Source of the DNA: Eubacteriaceae bacterium
Lineage (GTDB): Bacteria > Bacillota > Clostridia > Eubacteriales > Eubacteriaceae
DNA length: 64,000 bases
Reading direction: 5' to 3'
Assembly: GCA_016650045.1 (NCBI GenBank)
Contig: JAENWK010000002.1
Location: 32,136-96,135, forward strand
In this document: in pieces, positions 17,258 through 25,470 of the stretch
Position numbering within the stretch: the stretch's first letter is position 1
Layout of the letters: each line of letters opens with the position of its first letter
Position numbers and translations under genes: made by a program
Notes under the pieces: model-generated
What the model was told of the DNA's origin: nothing
Databases searched by the model: none
What the model saw: only the letters and a program-made list of their open reading frames with translations

Positions 17258-18991
17258 ATGTTTATTAAAGAAGGAATTATAGCTTCACCAGGTATTGCCA
17301 TTGCAAAAGCCCTTGTTTATGAAAAAGTGGCTGTTGAAGTAAACAAGGATAAAACAGAAGATCGACTTGGTGAAATAAAAAAGTTTCATCAGGCGTTAGA
17401 ACAAAGCCAGACCCAATTAAAAAAGATCAAAATAAAAGCCATTAGCGAACTGGGTGAAGAAGAAGGGGCGATTTTTGAAGCTCATGCTATGGTTTTGGAA
17501 GATCCTGAATTGATTGAAGGTGTTGAAACGGAAATCAACGACAATCAATTTGGCGCCGCCTATGCAGTTAAAATTGTCACTGATCGATTTTTTAAGATTT
17601 TTGATCAAATGGATGACCCTTATTTTAGTGCCAGAGCAGCTGACATTAGAGATGTGGGAACCCGTGTGCTTTACAATATTTTAGGCATCGTACAAGCTGA
17701 TTTATCCAAGCTTGATGATGATGTTATTATCATTGCCGATGATCTTACACCATCGGATACTGCCCAAATGGATAAAAAACGAGTGATGGGATTTGCAACC
17801 AATATTGGAAGCAGAACCTCCCACACAGCGATTATGGCACGAAGCCTGGAAATCCCGGCAGTTCTTGGCCTGACGGACATTACAGAAACAGTGCATACCG
17901 GGGATATGATCATTGTTGATGGCCTTAAAGGGGTTGTTACAGTGAATCCTGATGACGATCAGATTAAGTCCTATGAAGAAAAAAGACGGGCTTATCATGC
18001 CACTCTTAAAGAATTGGAAGTTCTGAAAGATCTGGATGCTGTCACCTTGGATGGTCACAAAGTTGAGCTGGTGGGAAACATTGGGGAACCCAATGATGTT
18101 GGTGGTGTGCTTAAAAACGGTGGCATGGGTGTTGGTCTGTATCGTACCGAGTTTTTATATATGAACAGCGCAACATTGCCGGGTGAAGACAAACAAATGG
18201 CGGCTTATCGATCTGTTTTAGAAGCTTTCCCCAATGGCCCGGTTGTGATTCGGACCCTGGATATCGGTGGCGATAAAAAACTGCCTTATTTACCCATGGA
18301 TGAAGAGCTTAATCCATTTTTGGGATTACGGGCAATCCGTCTTTGTTTCAAAGAAGTGGACCTTTTTAAAACACAGCTTCGAGCAATTTTAAGAGCTGGT
18401 GTTTATGGGCATGCCTATATTATGTTTCCAATGGTTTCATCTGTTACTGAAGTAAGACAGGCCAAGGTGATTTTATCAGAATGCATGCGGGAATTGGAAG
18501 AAGCGAACATTCCCTACGATAAGGACATTAAAGTCGGGGTAATGATAGAAATTCCATCAGCTGCGATTACTTCCGATATCATTGCCAAAGAAGTTGATTT
18601 CTTTAGTATTGGAACAAATGATCTATGCCAATATACCATGGCTGCGGATCGTATGAATCAGGAAGTATCCTACTTATATGATCCGTTTAATCCAGCCATT
18701 CTAAGACTTGTAAAACAGGTTATTATGGCTGCTAATAACCAACCAGGTCTCTTCACCGGCATGTGTGGGGAAATGGCGGGAGATCCAACGGCGGCGATTA
18801 TCCTACTGGGTCTGGGTCTGGATGAATTTAGCATGAGTGCTTTATGCATTCCTCAAATTAAAAAAATAATTCGCAGTATCCGCTATGAGGATGCCAAAGT
18901 CATTGCCCACGAGGCATTAAACCTTGAAACAGGAGAAGCCGTTGTGGATCATGTTTTAACATCCATGAAAAAACTAAAAATAAAAATTTGA
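17258..18991 (+). CDS. ptsI: PTS enzyme I (phosphoenolpyruvate-protein phosphotransferase)
   Basis: Enzyme I takes phosphate from PEP and passes it to HPr. The 577-residue protein has the N-terminal HPr-binding and swivel domains with the phosphorylated histidine in GSRTSHTAIMARS (His189). The PEP-binding barrel follows, with VGLYRTEFLYM, the IRTLDIGGDK block, the VGVMIEIPSAA block and SIGTNDLCQYTMAADR. A GGAG ribosome site precedes the ATG. ptsH follows after 26 bases. No sugar-specific enzyme II gene is nearby, so the pair is the general set. Confidence 0.97.
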   Translation: MFIKEGIIASPGIAIAKALVYEKVAVEVNKDKTEDRLGEIKKFHQALEQSQTQLKKIKIKAISELGEEEGAIFEAHAMVLEDPELIEGVETEINDNQFGAAYAVKIVTDRFFKIFDQMDDPYFSARAADIRDVGTRVLYNILGIVQADLSKLDDDVIIIADDLTPSDTAQMDKKRVMGFATNIGSRTSHTAIMARSLEIPAVLGLTDITETVHTGDMIIVDGLKGVVTVNPDDDQIKSYEEKRRAYHATLKELEVLKDLDAVTLDGHKVELVGNIGEPNDVGGVLKNGGMGVGLYRTEFLYMNSATLPGEDKQMAAYRSVLEAFPNGPVVIRTLDIGGDKKLPYLPMDEELNPFLGLRAIRLCFKEVDLFKTQLRAILRAGVYGHAYIMFPMVSSVTEVRQAKVILSECMRELEEANIPYDKDIKVGVMIEIPSAAITSDIIAKEVDFFSIGTNDLCQYTMAADRMNQEVSYLYDPFNPAILRLVKQVIMAANNQPGLFTGMCGEMAGDPTAAIILLGLGLDEFSMSALCIPQIKKIIRSIRYEDAKVIAHEALNLETGEAVVDHVLTSMKKLKIKI

Positions 18992-19017
18992 TCATAGGAT
19001 CATAAGGAGAAATGAAA

Positions 19018-19281
19018 ATGGTGGTAAAAGAAGTAACAGTTTTAAATGCAACAGGTCTTCACGCACGGCCGGCATCTATGTTTGTTCAAACAGCTGGGAA
19101 ATTCAAGGCTAATATTTTTGTAATCAAAGAAGGCAATTCAATTAACGCCAAAAGTATTATGGGTATTATGGCTGGTGGCATCTCCCAGGGAACCACCATA
19201 CAAATCAAAGCTGAAGGTGAAGATGAAGCAGATGCTGTGGATGCTTTAGTGCAACTTATCAACGATAAATTCGGAGAATAA
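19018..19281 (+). CDS. ptsH: Phosphocarrier protein HPr
   Basis: HPr is the small phosphate carrier of the PTS. With the start at ATG 19018 (7 bases after AAGGAGA) the product is 87 residues, the catalytic histidine falls at position 15 (TGLHARPAS) and the regulatory serine at 46 (AKSIMGI), exactly the family numbering. The ATG at 19012 would leave only one base after the ribosome site. Ser46 suggests HPr kinase and CcpA-type control in this organism, as in other Firmicutes. Confidence 0.96.
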   Translation: MVVKEVTVLNATGLHARPASMFVQTAGKFKANIFVIKEGNSINAKSIMGIMAGGISQGTTIQIKAEGEDEADAVDALVQLINDKFGE

Positions 19282-19316
19282 TCTTAAAACAGAGTAAAAT
19301 AAATAAACAAATACTG

Positions 19317-19343
19317 TTGATTTTTAAATTATTAGGGTATAAT
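19317..19343 (+). promoter_or_regulatory. Candidate promoter of the YtxH gene
   Basis: TTGATT (19317-19322) and TATAAT (19338-19343) are separated by 15 bases, shorter than ideal. It lies 38 bases before the start codon at 19381. Confidence 0.45.
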
Positions 19344-19380
19344 ATAAATATATAACGATAAAAAAACGGAGGAAATTATT

Positions 19381-19770
19381 ATGAGCAGTAGCAAATTATA
19401 TTTTGTTGGTGGACTTTTTATTGGAACCATTATTGGAGGCACCATTGGCGTTTTACTGGCACCTGCATCAGGAGATGAAACACGTAAAAAAATTGCCGAA
19501 GGAACAGAAGAAGCTTTAGGTAATGCTTATGATCAGGCTATGGAATACAGCGAAAATCTCAAAGAACAATTTCAGGACATGCAAGAACAAATGACGGAAC
19601 GCATCGGTCAATATAAAAATCAGATTGAAAGCAAAATCCAGGAAATTCAAGACGAAGTGAATCAGGATCTTGAAGGATTAAATGAAGAACTTGAAGCGCT
19701 TCAAAAAGAAGAAGATGAGCTAGTTAATGAAGTTGAAGAAGAAGTCGAAGTTGTTGAAAAAGGCGAATAA
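19381..19770 (+). CDS. YtxH domain-containing protein
   Basis: This 129-residue protein begins with a membrane-anchoring glycine-rich segment (LYFVGGLFIGTIIGGTIGVLLAP) followed directly by SGDETRKKI, the hallmark of YtxH-like proteins. The rest is an acidic helix or coiled coil (residues 45-125, many Glu and Gln). In other Firmicutes YtxH relatives are stress-linked and often paired with a DUF948 protein, as here. The molecular role is unknown. It has a strong ACGGAGG ribosome site. Confidence 0.88.
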   Translation: MSSSKLYFVGGLFIGTIIGGTIGVLLAPASGDETRKKIAEGTEEALGNAYDQAMEYSENLKEQFQDMQEQMTERIGQYKNQIESKIQEIQDEVNQDLEGLNEELEALQKEEDELVNEVEEEVEVVEKGE

Positions 19771-19790
19771 AGGACACGGGGGAGCAGTAC

Positions 19791-20153
19791 ATGATTACAT
19801 TAAATTTTAGTTTATGGGAAGTTGCCATTTTATTAATTGGCATTGGCTTCATTGTTGCGACTGTCTATCTTGTTAAGCTATTTAAAAGTTTGGCATTGAC
19901 CTTTGACACAACAACAAAGCTTATGGAAGATAATCGTCTGGCTCTTCGCAGTATTATGGAGAATACCGGCGAGATCACAAAATCTTCTGCAAATGTTGCG
20001 GATAAGGCAAGTATTATGGTGAACGAAGTTGAACAGTCAATCAATACCATTAAGCAAGATGTCATTGATCCTGTGGTAAAAAGTTTGGCGATCGTCGCCA
20101 AGGTTTTGGGCCGGTTTCAAGCCTTCGAGAACAAGAATAAAAAAAAGCAATAA
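19791..20153 (+). CDS. DUF948 domain-containing membrane protein
   Basis: A 120-residue protein with one N-terminal membrane segment (residues about 7-28, VAILLIGIGFIVATVYLV) and a long soluble helix after it, matching the DUF948 family. It starts 20 bases after the YtxH gene and ends before a terminator, so the two form one transcript. Function unknown; the pairing suggests a shared envelope or stress role next to the anti-sigma/sigma pair downstream. Confidence 0.85.
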   Translation: MITLNFSLWEVAILLIGIGFIVATVYLVKLFKSLALTFDTTTKLMEDNRLALRSIMENTGEITKSSANVADKASIMVNEVEQSINTIKQDVIDPVVKSLAIVAKVLGRFQAFENKNKKKQ

Positions 20154-20190
20154 AAAACAAGAAGGTATTGATACCGTAATTAATAGCCTT

Positions 20191-20232
20191 AGGCCCAATG
20201 ATGGTGGTAGCCCTCATTGGGTCTCGTTTTTT
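20191..20232 (+). terminator. Rho-independent terminator after the DUF948 gene
   Basis: AGGCCCAATGA (20191-20201) pairs with TCATTGGGTCT (20214-20224) with one G-U pair and a 12-base loop, followed by a T run at 20227-20232. It separates the YtxH/DUF948 pair from the rsbW/sigma pair. Confidence 0.9.
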
Positions 20233-20278
20233 CATTTGAGAGTATTAAATTAACATGTAATTGAAAAGAGGAAAGAGA

Positions 20279-20695
20279 ATGGATGAAATTAAGCTGACCC
20301 TGCCAACGAAAATAGAGTATATAAGTCTTGCCAGACTTACCATCGCATCAGTTGCAAATGGCATGGGCTTTTCAATTGAAGATGTGGAAGATCTGAAGGT
20401 TGCGGTATCTGAAGCATGTGCCAATGTTATTATGCATAGTGTGACCCCTCAGAAAAGCTATGAATTAATTTATACGATTGGTGAAAAAAGCTTGATTTTC
20501 TCTGTGGTTGATAAAGGTATCGGCTTTGTACCTGAAAAGGAAACGAACAGGGAATTAAAGGAATTAGAATTGACCAATGGCTTTGGTCTTATTATTATCA
20601 AGATGTTAATGGATGAAGTTAAAATTCAAAGTGAGGAGGGACTAGGATCAACCATTACCATGGTTAAAAACCTGCACGTGAATGATGCGCTATGA
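20279..20695 (+). CDS. RsbW/SpoIIAB-like anti-sigma factor (serine kinase fold)
   Basis: The product is 138 residues from ATG 20279, behind AGAGGAAAGAG. It is a GHKL ATPase: N-box VAVSEACANVIMHS (about residue 40-55), the VVDKGIGFVP ATP-lid motif and NGFGLIIIKMLMDEV. This is the layout of RsbW and SpoIIAB, which bind a sigma factor and phosphorylate an anti-anti-sigma factor. The sigma gene overlaps its 3' end by 14 bases, so they are translationally coupled. No RsbV-type antagonist gene is adjacent. The alternative TTG at 20261 precedes the ribosome site and is not preferred. Confidence 0.88.
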   Translation: MDEIKLTLPTKIEYISLARLTIASVANGMGFSIEDVEDLKVAVSEACANVIMHSVTPQKSYELIYTIGEKSLIFSVVDKGIGFVPEKETNRELKELELTNGFGLIIIKMLMDEVKIQSEEGLGSTITMVKNLHVNDAL

Positions 20696-21437
20696 AAGAA
20701 AGATTAGTAAGGAAGATGCCAAGGAATTGTTTATCGAGTATGCAAAAACTCGAGATCGAGATTTTAGGGATCGACTGATTGAGAATTACCTTTACATTCC
20801 TAAAATTCTTTCTAGAAAATACGGATCAAATAATGGCGATAATGAAGATATATTCCAAGTCGCTTGTTTAGGTCTCATGTATGCGGTCGATCGCTTTGAT
20901 CCCACGCGGGGCTATGAATTTGATACCTTTGCCACACCAACCATTGTGGGAGAAATTAAACGACATTATCGGGATAAAGAGTGGTTAATTCGCATTCCCA
21001 GAAAAATCCAGGATCTGAATCGGGAAATCAATCAAGCTCGTACCTTGCTTGAGCATAAGCTCATGTGCTCCCCAACCATTTCTGAAATTGCTGTCCATTT
21101 GGAAATTTCAGAGGAGAGCATCATCAAAGCCATGGAAAGCAATAATGTTTATTATCCAAGGTCCTTATCGATGGAATATGAAAATAATCGTGACGGCCAG
21201 GAAGTCCGCCTGATGGATTTGCTGGGAAATTTGGATAATAACATCGAAAACGTTGAAAATATTGATGCAATTAAGAAAAAAATTGGTGAGCTCAATCCTT
21301 TGGAAAGAATCATTGTGGAGGAACGTTTTTTTAAAGAGAAAACTCAAAAGGAAGTTGCAATTCTCATTAAAAAATCCCAAATGACCGTTTCTCGGATTGA
21401 AAAAAAGGTCATGGAAAAACTCAAAGAAGGCTTATAA
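20682..21437 (+). CDS. SigB/SigF-type RNA polymerase sigma factor
   Basis: This 251-residue sigma-70 family protein has region 2 (IFQVACLGLMYAVDRFDPTRG; FDTFATPTIVGEIKRHYRD), region 3 (IPRKIQDLNREINQAR) and region 4 with a helix-turn-helix (KTQKEVAILIKKSQMTVSRIEKK). It lacks region 1.1. Such short factors belong to the general-stress SigB or sporulation SigF/SigG group. Overlap with the RsbW-like gene supports control by that partner. Which regulon it serves cannot be read from the window. ATG at 20682 or 20685 are both possible. Confidence 0.9.
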   Translation: MMRYERKISKEDAKELFIEYAKTRDRDFRDRLIENYLYIPKILSRKYGSNNGDNEDIFQVACLGLMYAVDRFDPTRGYEFDTFATPTIVGEIKRHYRDKEWLIRIPRKIQDLNREINQARTLLEHKLMCSPTISEIAVHLEISEESIIKAMESNNVYYPRSLSMEYENNRDGQEVRLMDLLGNLDNNIENVENIDAIKKKIGELNPLERIIVEERFFKEKTQKEVAILIKKSQMTVSRIEKKVMEKLKEGL

Positions 21438-21581
21438 AATTAACACGGGTATTAATAGGGGAAACGTTTTTCGCTTTTGTTAATTTTTTAGTGGATTATT
21501 TCTCTGAAATATTATAAAATAGCAGTATGATTTAAAAAAAACAAAAGTTGAATTGACAAAAATAAGCGAGGGGGAAACATC

Positions 21582-23666
21582 ATGAAAACGTATCCAATTA
21601 AAAATATCCGAAATGTACTTATTCTGGGTCATGGGGGAAGTGGAAAAACATCTCTAACCGAGGCCTTGGCATTTAATGCGGGTGCCATTGATCGGATCGG
21701 GAAAATTGATGAGGGTAATACTTTGTCGGATTTTGATCCAGAAGAAAAGAAACGGAAATTTTCAATTTCTTCATCTATTATTCCATTGGAATTTGGTGGT
21801 CATAAGATAAATATTATTGATGTCCCCGGATATTTTGACTTTATTGGGGATGCCTATGCGGCTCTTCGCGTAGCCGATGCGGTTGTTATTGTGGTTGATG
21901 CACTTTCAGGTGTACAGGTCGGCACTGAAAAAGCCATTGAATTACTTGAGAAAGCCAATGTTCCGGCATTTATTGTCGTTAATAAAATGGACCGGGAAAA
22001 TGCAACCTTCGCCAAAGTCATGGATCAATTGAAAGAGACTTTTGGGAACAAGGCCGTTCCCTTTGAACTTCCCATGGGCGAAGGCGAAAAAATGCGTGGG
22101 GTGGTCAATATCGTGGATATGACAGGAAGCGAACGTAAAGAAAATCGATGCTTCGATGTTGTTGTACCCGATGAAATGAAGGATGATTTAGAGCCATTCC
22201 GTGATATGATTATGGAATCAGTTGCCCAGACAAGCGAAACGCTTATGGAAAAATATTTTGAAGGCGAAGAGCTTACCCACGATGAAATCCATCAGGGAAT
22301 TCGTCAGGGAGTATTGGGAGGAGACTTAATTCCCGTTCTTTGTACTTCTGCAATTCAAAACATTGGGGTTGAAACCCTTGAAAATATGATCATCGAATAC
22401 CTGCCATCGCCAGGAGAAGGCAAGTCCGAAATAGGAAAAGATCCACGGAATTTAAAAGAAATTGAACGCTACTGTTCCAACACCGAGCCTTTTTCAGCCC
22501 TGGTTTTTAAAACCGTAGCTGATCCCTATGTTGGTAAGTTATCTATTTTCAAAGTGATGTCCGGAATACTCGATCATTCTGTTGAAATTTATAACGCAAC
22601 CCGAGAAGCAAAAGAAAAAGCCAATCATATTTATGTGCTGCGCGGGAATAAACAAATTGAAGTTGAAAAGCTGGAAGCCGGGGATATCGGCGCATTTTCT
22701 AAATTAATCGAAACCATTACCGGGGATACTTTATGTACAGCCAAAGCACCCATTGTCTACGATAAAATCGAATTGCCAAAACCGATCATATCCATGGCCA
22801 TTGAACCTAAAACAAAGGCCGACATTGATAAACTGGCCACGGGCCTCCACCGATTAGTTGAAGAAGATCCAACCATGAAGGTAACACGAAACAATGAAAC
22901 CAAACAAACCCTGGTTTCCGGCCTGGGAGAAATGCATCTTGAAATTATTTCTCAAAAGCTGAAACAAAAATTTGGGGTTGAAGTTAACTTGGTTGATATG
23001 AAAGTGCCTTACCGCGAAACCATTAAAAAGAAATCGACAGCTGAAGGTAAGCATAAAAAACAATCCGGCGGGAATGGACAGTTTGGTCATGTTTATGTTA
23101 ATTTCGAACCAGGGGCTACCCCCAATGACCCATTTTTATTTGTCGATAAAGTTGTGGGCGGGTCGGTTCCCCGTAACTTTATTCCGGCAGTTGAGAAAGG
23201 TTTGGAAAACTGTATGGGTGAAGGCGTTTTGGCGGGTTATCCTGTGACAGGCGTTGTAGCCACTTTGTTTGATGGTTCCTACCATGCCGTGGATTCCGAT
23301 GAAATGTCCTTTAAAATGGCGGCGTCCCAGGCTTATCGAAAAGGTATGAAGGATGCCGCACCAGTACTCCTTGAACCGATTTACCACATTGACATTATCG
23401 TCCCCGAAGAATATATGGGCGATATTATGGGCGATTTAAACAAAAAGCGTGGACGTATTATGGGAATGGAATCCATGATTGGCGGAAAACAGCAAATTTT
23501 GGCTGAAGCGCCTTTGGCGGAAATGTTTAGATATGCTACAGAACTACGATCAATGACCCAGGCGAGAGGCGAATTCTCCATGTCTTTTGTCCGCTATGAG
23601 GAAGCACCAGCGATCATTTCTGATAAAGTGATTGCCGCGGCACAAAAGGAAAAAGAAGTGCATTGA
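21582..23666 (+). CDS. Elongation factor G-like paralogue (EF-G2 type)
   Basis: This is a full-length (694 residues) translational GTPase with the five EF-G domains, but key GTPase motifs differ from classical EF-G. The P-loop is GHGGSGKTS (residues 16-24) instead of GHIDAGKTT. Switch II reads DVPGYFDF at 80-87 instead of DTPGHVDF, so the catalytic His is Tyr84. NKMD is present for guanine binding. Domain IV has QSGGNGQFGHVYVNFEP. This pattern is that of EF-G-like second copies whose function is unsettled. The gene stands alone, with a terminator after it. It is probably not the housekeeping fusA, which normally lies in the rpsL operon. Confidence 0.9.
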   Translation: MKTYPIKNIRNVLILGHGGSGKTSLTEALAFNAGAIDRIGKIDEGNTLSDFDPEEKKRKFSISSSIIPLEFGGHKINIIDVPGYFDFIGDAYAALRVADAVVIVVDALSGVQVGTEKAIELLEKANVPAFIVVNKMDRENATFAKVMDQLKETFGNKAVPFELPMGEGEKMRGVVNIVDMTGSERKENRCFDVVVPDEMKDDLEPFRDMIMESVAQTSETLMEKYFEGEELTHDEIHQGIRQGVLGGDLIPVLCTSAIQNIGVETLENMIIEYLPSPGEGKSEIGKDPRNLKEIERYCSNTEPFSALVFKTVADPYVGKLSIFKVMSGILDHSVEIYNATREAKEKANHIYVLRGNKQIEVEKLEAGDIGAFSKLIETITGDTLCTAKAPIVYDKIELPKPIISMAIEPKTKADIDKLATGLHRLVEEDPTMKVTRNNETKQTLVSGLGEMHLEIISQKLKQKFGVEVNLVDMKVPYRETIKKKSTAEGKHKKQSGGNGQFGHVYVNFEPGATPNDPFLFVDKVVGGSVPRNFIPAVEKGLENCMGEGVLAGYPVTGVVATLFDGSYHAVDSDEMSFKMAASQAYRKGMKDAAPVLLEPIYHIDIIVPEEYMGDIMGDLNKKRGRIMGMESMIGGKQQILAEAPLAEMFRYATELRSMTQARGEFSMSFVRYEEAPAIISDKVIAAAQKEKEVH

Positions 23667-23766
23667 TACGCACATTTGCTTTTGTGTTTATCATGGGGCA
23701 CAGGCGCTAGAAATTTAAAGAACAATAAAACATTGGCCTTAAAATTAAGGCTGATCCAAAGTCTGA

Positions 23767-23795
23767 GACAGGAAGAAATTCCTGCCTTTTTTTTT
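23767..23795 (+). terminator. Rho-independent terminator of the EF-G-like gene
   Basis: GACAGGAA (23767-23774) pairs with TTCCTGCC (23779-23786) around a GAAA loop with one mismatch, followed by nine T. It lies about 100 bases after the stop at 23666; the bases between hold no convincing gene. Confidence 0.85.
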
Positions 23796-23815
23796 ATTCA
23801 AAAAGCCTGGTGGTA

Positions 23816-23824
23816 TGTTATAAT
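23816..23824 (+). promoter_or_regulatory. Extended -10 promoter of xpt
   Basis: TGTTATAAT at 23816-23824 lies just after the upstream terminator and 31 bases before the xpt start. No purine riboswitch sequence is seen between it and the gene. Confidence 0.5.
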
Positions 23825-23854
23825 AGGGAAATTGGGAAATAAAGGAGATAGGGA

Positions 23855-24433
23855 ATGGATGCGTTAAAAGAGAGAATCAGAAAAGAAGGTCGTGTCAAAG
23901 GCCAGGGGATTTTAAAAGTGGATTCATTTTTAAATCACCAGTTGGATGTGGCATTATTTGAAGAAATGGGTGAAGCCTTTGCAAAAAGATTTGCAGGCCA
24001 TGGCATTAATAAGATATTGACGATTGAAACATCAGGCATAGCCATTGCAACCAGCACCGCACGGTATTTCGACTATTGCCCTGTGGTTTTTGCCAAAAAA
24101 TATGTTTCATTAAATTTAGATAATGATATTTATTCCAGTGACGTATATTCCTATACCAAACAACAGTCCTATAAAATCATGGTTTCTAAAAAATATTTGA
24201 ATGAAAATGATCGGGTCCTTATTATTGATGATTTTCTTGCCAATGGCAAAGCGGTGGAGGGCATAATGGATATCGTTAACCAGGCAGGAGCGACCCTCAT
24301 TGGCGTGGGCATTGCCATTGAAAAGGGCTTTCAGGGCGGCGGAGCAATTCTTAGAGAACAAGGCATTGCCCTGGAATCCCTGGCAATTGTTGACGAAATG
24401 AGTGAAGAAAAAGGAATTATATTCCGGGACTAA
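23855..24433 (+). CDS. xpt: Xanthine phosphoribosyltransferase
   Basis: This 192-residue enzyme salvages xanthine to XMP using PRPP. The type I phosphoribosyltransferase PRPP loop is VLIIDDFLANGKAVEG (about residue 124-139), preceded by the family block TIETSGIAIATSTARYF and AKKYVSLNLDND. The length is normal. Many Firmicutes control xpt by a guanine riboswitch; the 31-base leader here is too short for one. The start has GGAGA upstream. murI follows 20 bases later. Confidence 0.95.
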   Translation: MDALKERIRKEGRVKGQGILKVDSFLNHQLDVALFEEMGEAFAKRFAGHGINKILTIETSGIAIATSTARYFDYCPVVFAKKYVSLNLDNDIYSSDVYSYTKQQSYKIMVSKKYLNENDRVLIIDDFLANGKAVEGIMDIVNQAGATLIGVGIAIEKGFQGGGAILREQGIALESLAIVDEMSEEKGIIFRD

Positions 24434-24453
24434 TTGAGAAAGAAGTGAAAAAC

Positions 24454-25263
24454 ATGGAAAAAAGTGGACCAATCGGGCTCATTGACTCGGGCATCGGTGG
24501 TTTTACCGTTTTGAAAGAACTGCAAATGCGATTACCTAATGAGAATTATCTTTATTTTGGGGATTCAAAGCGGATGCCCTATGGAGAACGAGAAAATGAC
24601 GAACTAATTTTCCTGGGCAATGCGATTATAAAAGAATTGGAAGCCCAGGGGGTTAAGGCCGTTGTTTTAGCCTGTAATACTCTTTCATCCTTAACTTCGG
24701 ATTTAACATCACGGGTGCCATTGTTCAGTGTGATTGAAGCAGGCGTCCAGGAAACTCTTGCCTGTAAAGATCGGGGAATGGTTGGGCTTATTGCCACCAT
24801 TGCCACCGTGAAAAACAGAGGATATGAACGGGAACTTTTACTGTGGACCAAAGACGTACAATACATTGCCCAGGGAACACATACCCTTGGGAAGGTGATA
24901 AACGATGGTCAAAAGAACCTGAAAATATTAAAAAATAATATTCGAGAAGCCGTTGAGCCCATTCTATTAAGGGGTGCTAAAAAAGGAATGATGATTGAGG
25001 ATCTCTTACTGGGTTGTACCCATTTTCCCATTGTGGAGGGTACCATTAAGCAAATGTACCCCGATCTTAATTTAATTAATCCCGCTGATGGACTCGTAAG
25101 ATTAATGGAAAAACACCTTCGGGAAAATGACTACTTTAATAATGAAAAATCCCCGTGCACAACTCAGATCCTAACGACCGGTGATTTTGAAATATTTGAG
25201 AATATGATCAATGAGCTTGAACTCAACTGCGCATCTTTAAAGATGACAGAGTTAGAAATTTAA
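24454..25263 (+). CDS. murI: Glutamate racemase
   Basis: MurI makes D-glutamate for peptidoglycan. Both catalytic cysteines are visible: Cys74 in VLACNT and Cys188 in LGCTHFP. Other signatures are GLIDSGIGGFTVLKEL and the FGDSKRMPYGER block. From ATG 24454 the protein is 269 residues. A GTG at 24445 in frame could be used, but the AAAGAAGTG ribosome site suits the ATG. The gene ends just before palindrome B. Confidence 0.95.
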   Translation: MEKSGPIGLIDSGIGGFTVLKELQMRLPNENYLYFGDSKRMPYGERENDELIFLGNAIIKELEAQGVKAVVLACNTLSSLTSDLTSRVPLFSVIEAGVQETLACKDRGMVGLIATIATVKNRGYERELLLWTKDVQYIAQGTHTLGKVINDGQKNLKILKNNIREAVEPILLRGAKKGMMIEDLLLGCTHFPIVEGTIKQMYPDLNLINPADGLVRLMEKHLRENDYFNNEKSPCTTQILTTGDFEIFENMINELELNCASLKMTELEI

Positions 25264-25311
25264 CCGTATCAACAGTAGATAATTGCGTATTGCACAAAAA
25301 AAAAATTTGTA

Positions 25312-25417
25312 CCTTGCTGTTGGTATATACAAACGATTTTATAACGTCTTAGGCGGACATCTCGTAGAGTGTCCGACGTAGAGTGGAAAAATTGTTTAGT
25401 ATATACCAACAGCAAGG
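25312..25417. repeat. Nested palindrome B between murI and trpS
   Basis: A perfect 19-bp inverted repeat (25312-25330 with 25399-25417), continued inward by a further roughly ten imperfect pairs, forms a hairpin of more than 100 bases. An inner hairpin CGGACA/TGTCCG lies at 25354-25359 and 25370-25375. Further out, AATTGC (25281-25286) can pair with GCAATT (25435-25440). There is no U-run. It fills most of the 207-base gap between murI and trpS. No T-box signature is present. Confidence 0.75.
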
Positions 25418-25470
25418 ATTGCAGCAGTACTTTTGCAATTACCTGATAAGAACAGAATAAGGAGAATGAA

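Noticed and set aside
21440..21470. SigB-type promoter (GGGTAT) before the EF-G-like gene
   Set aside because: GGGTAT at 21447 has no GTTT -35 box at the right distance.
23796..23854. Purine riboswitch before xpt
   Set aside because: The leader after the -10 box is about 30 bases, too short, and no aptamer core is seen.
23676..23867. 63-codon open frame between the EF-G-like gene and xpt
   Set aside because: It crosses a strong terminator and the xpt promoter, has no ribosome site, and its composition is not protein-like.
25264..25470. T-box leader for trpS
   Set aside because: The conserved T-box antiterminator bases (AGGGTGG type) are absent and there is no terminator U-run before trpS; a palindrome fills the gap.
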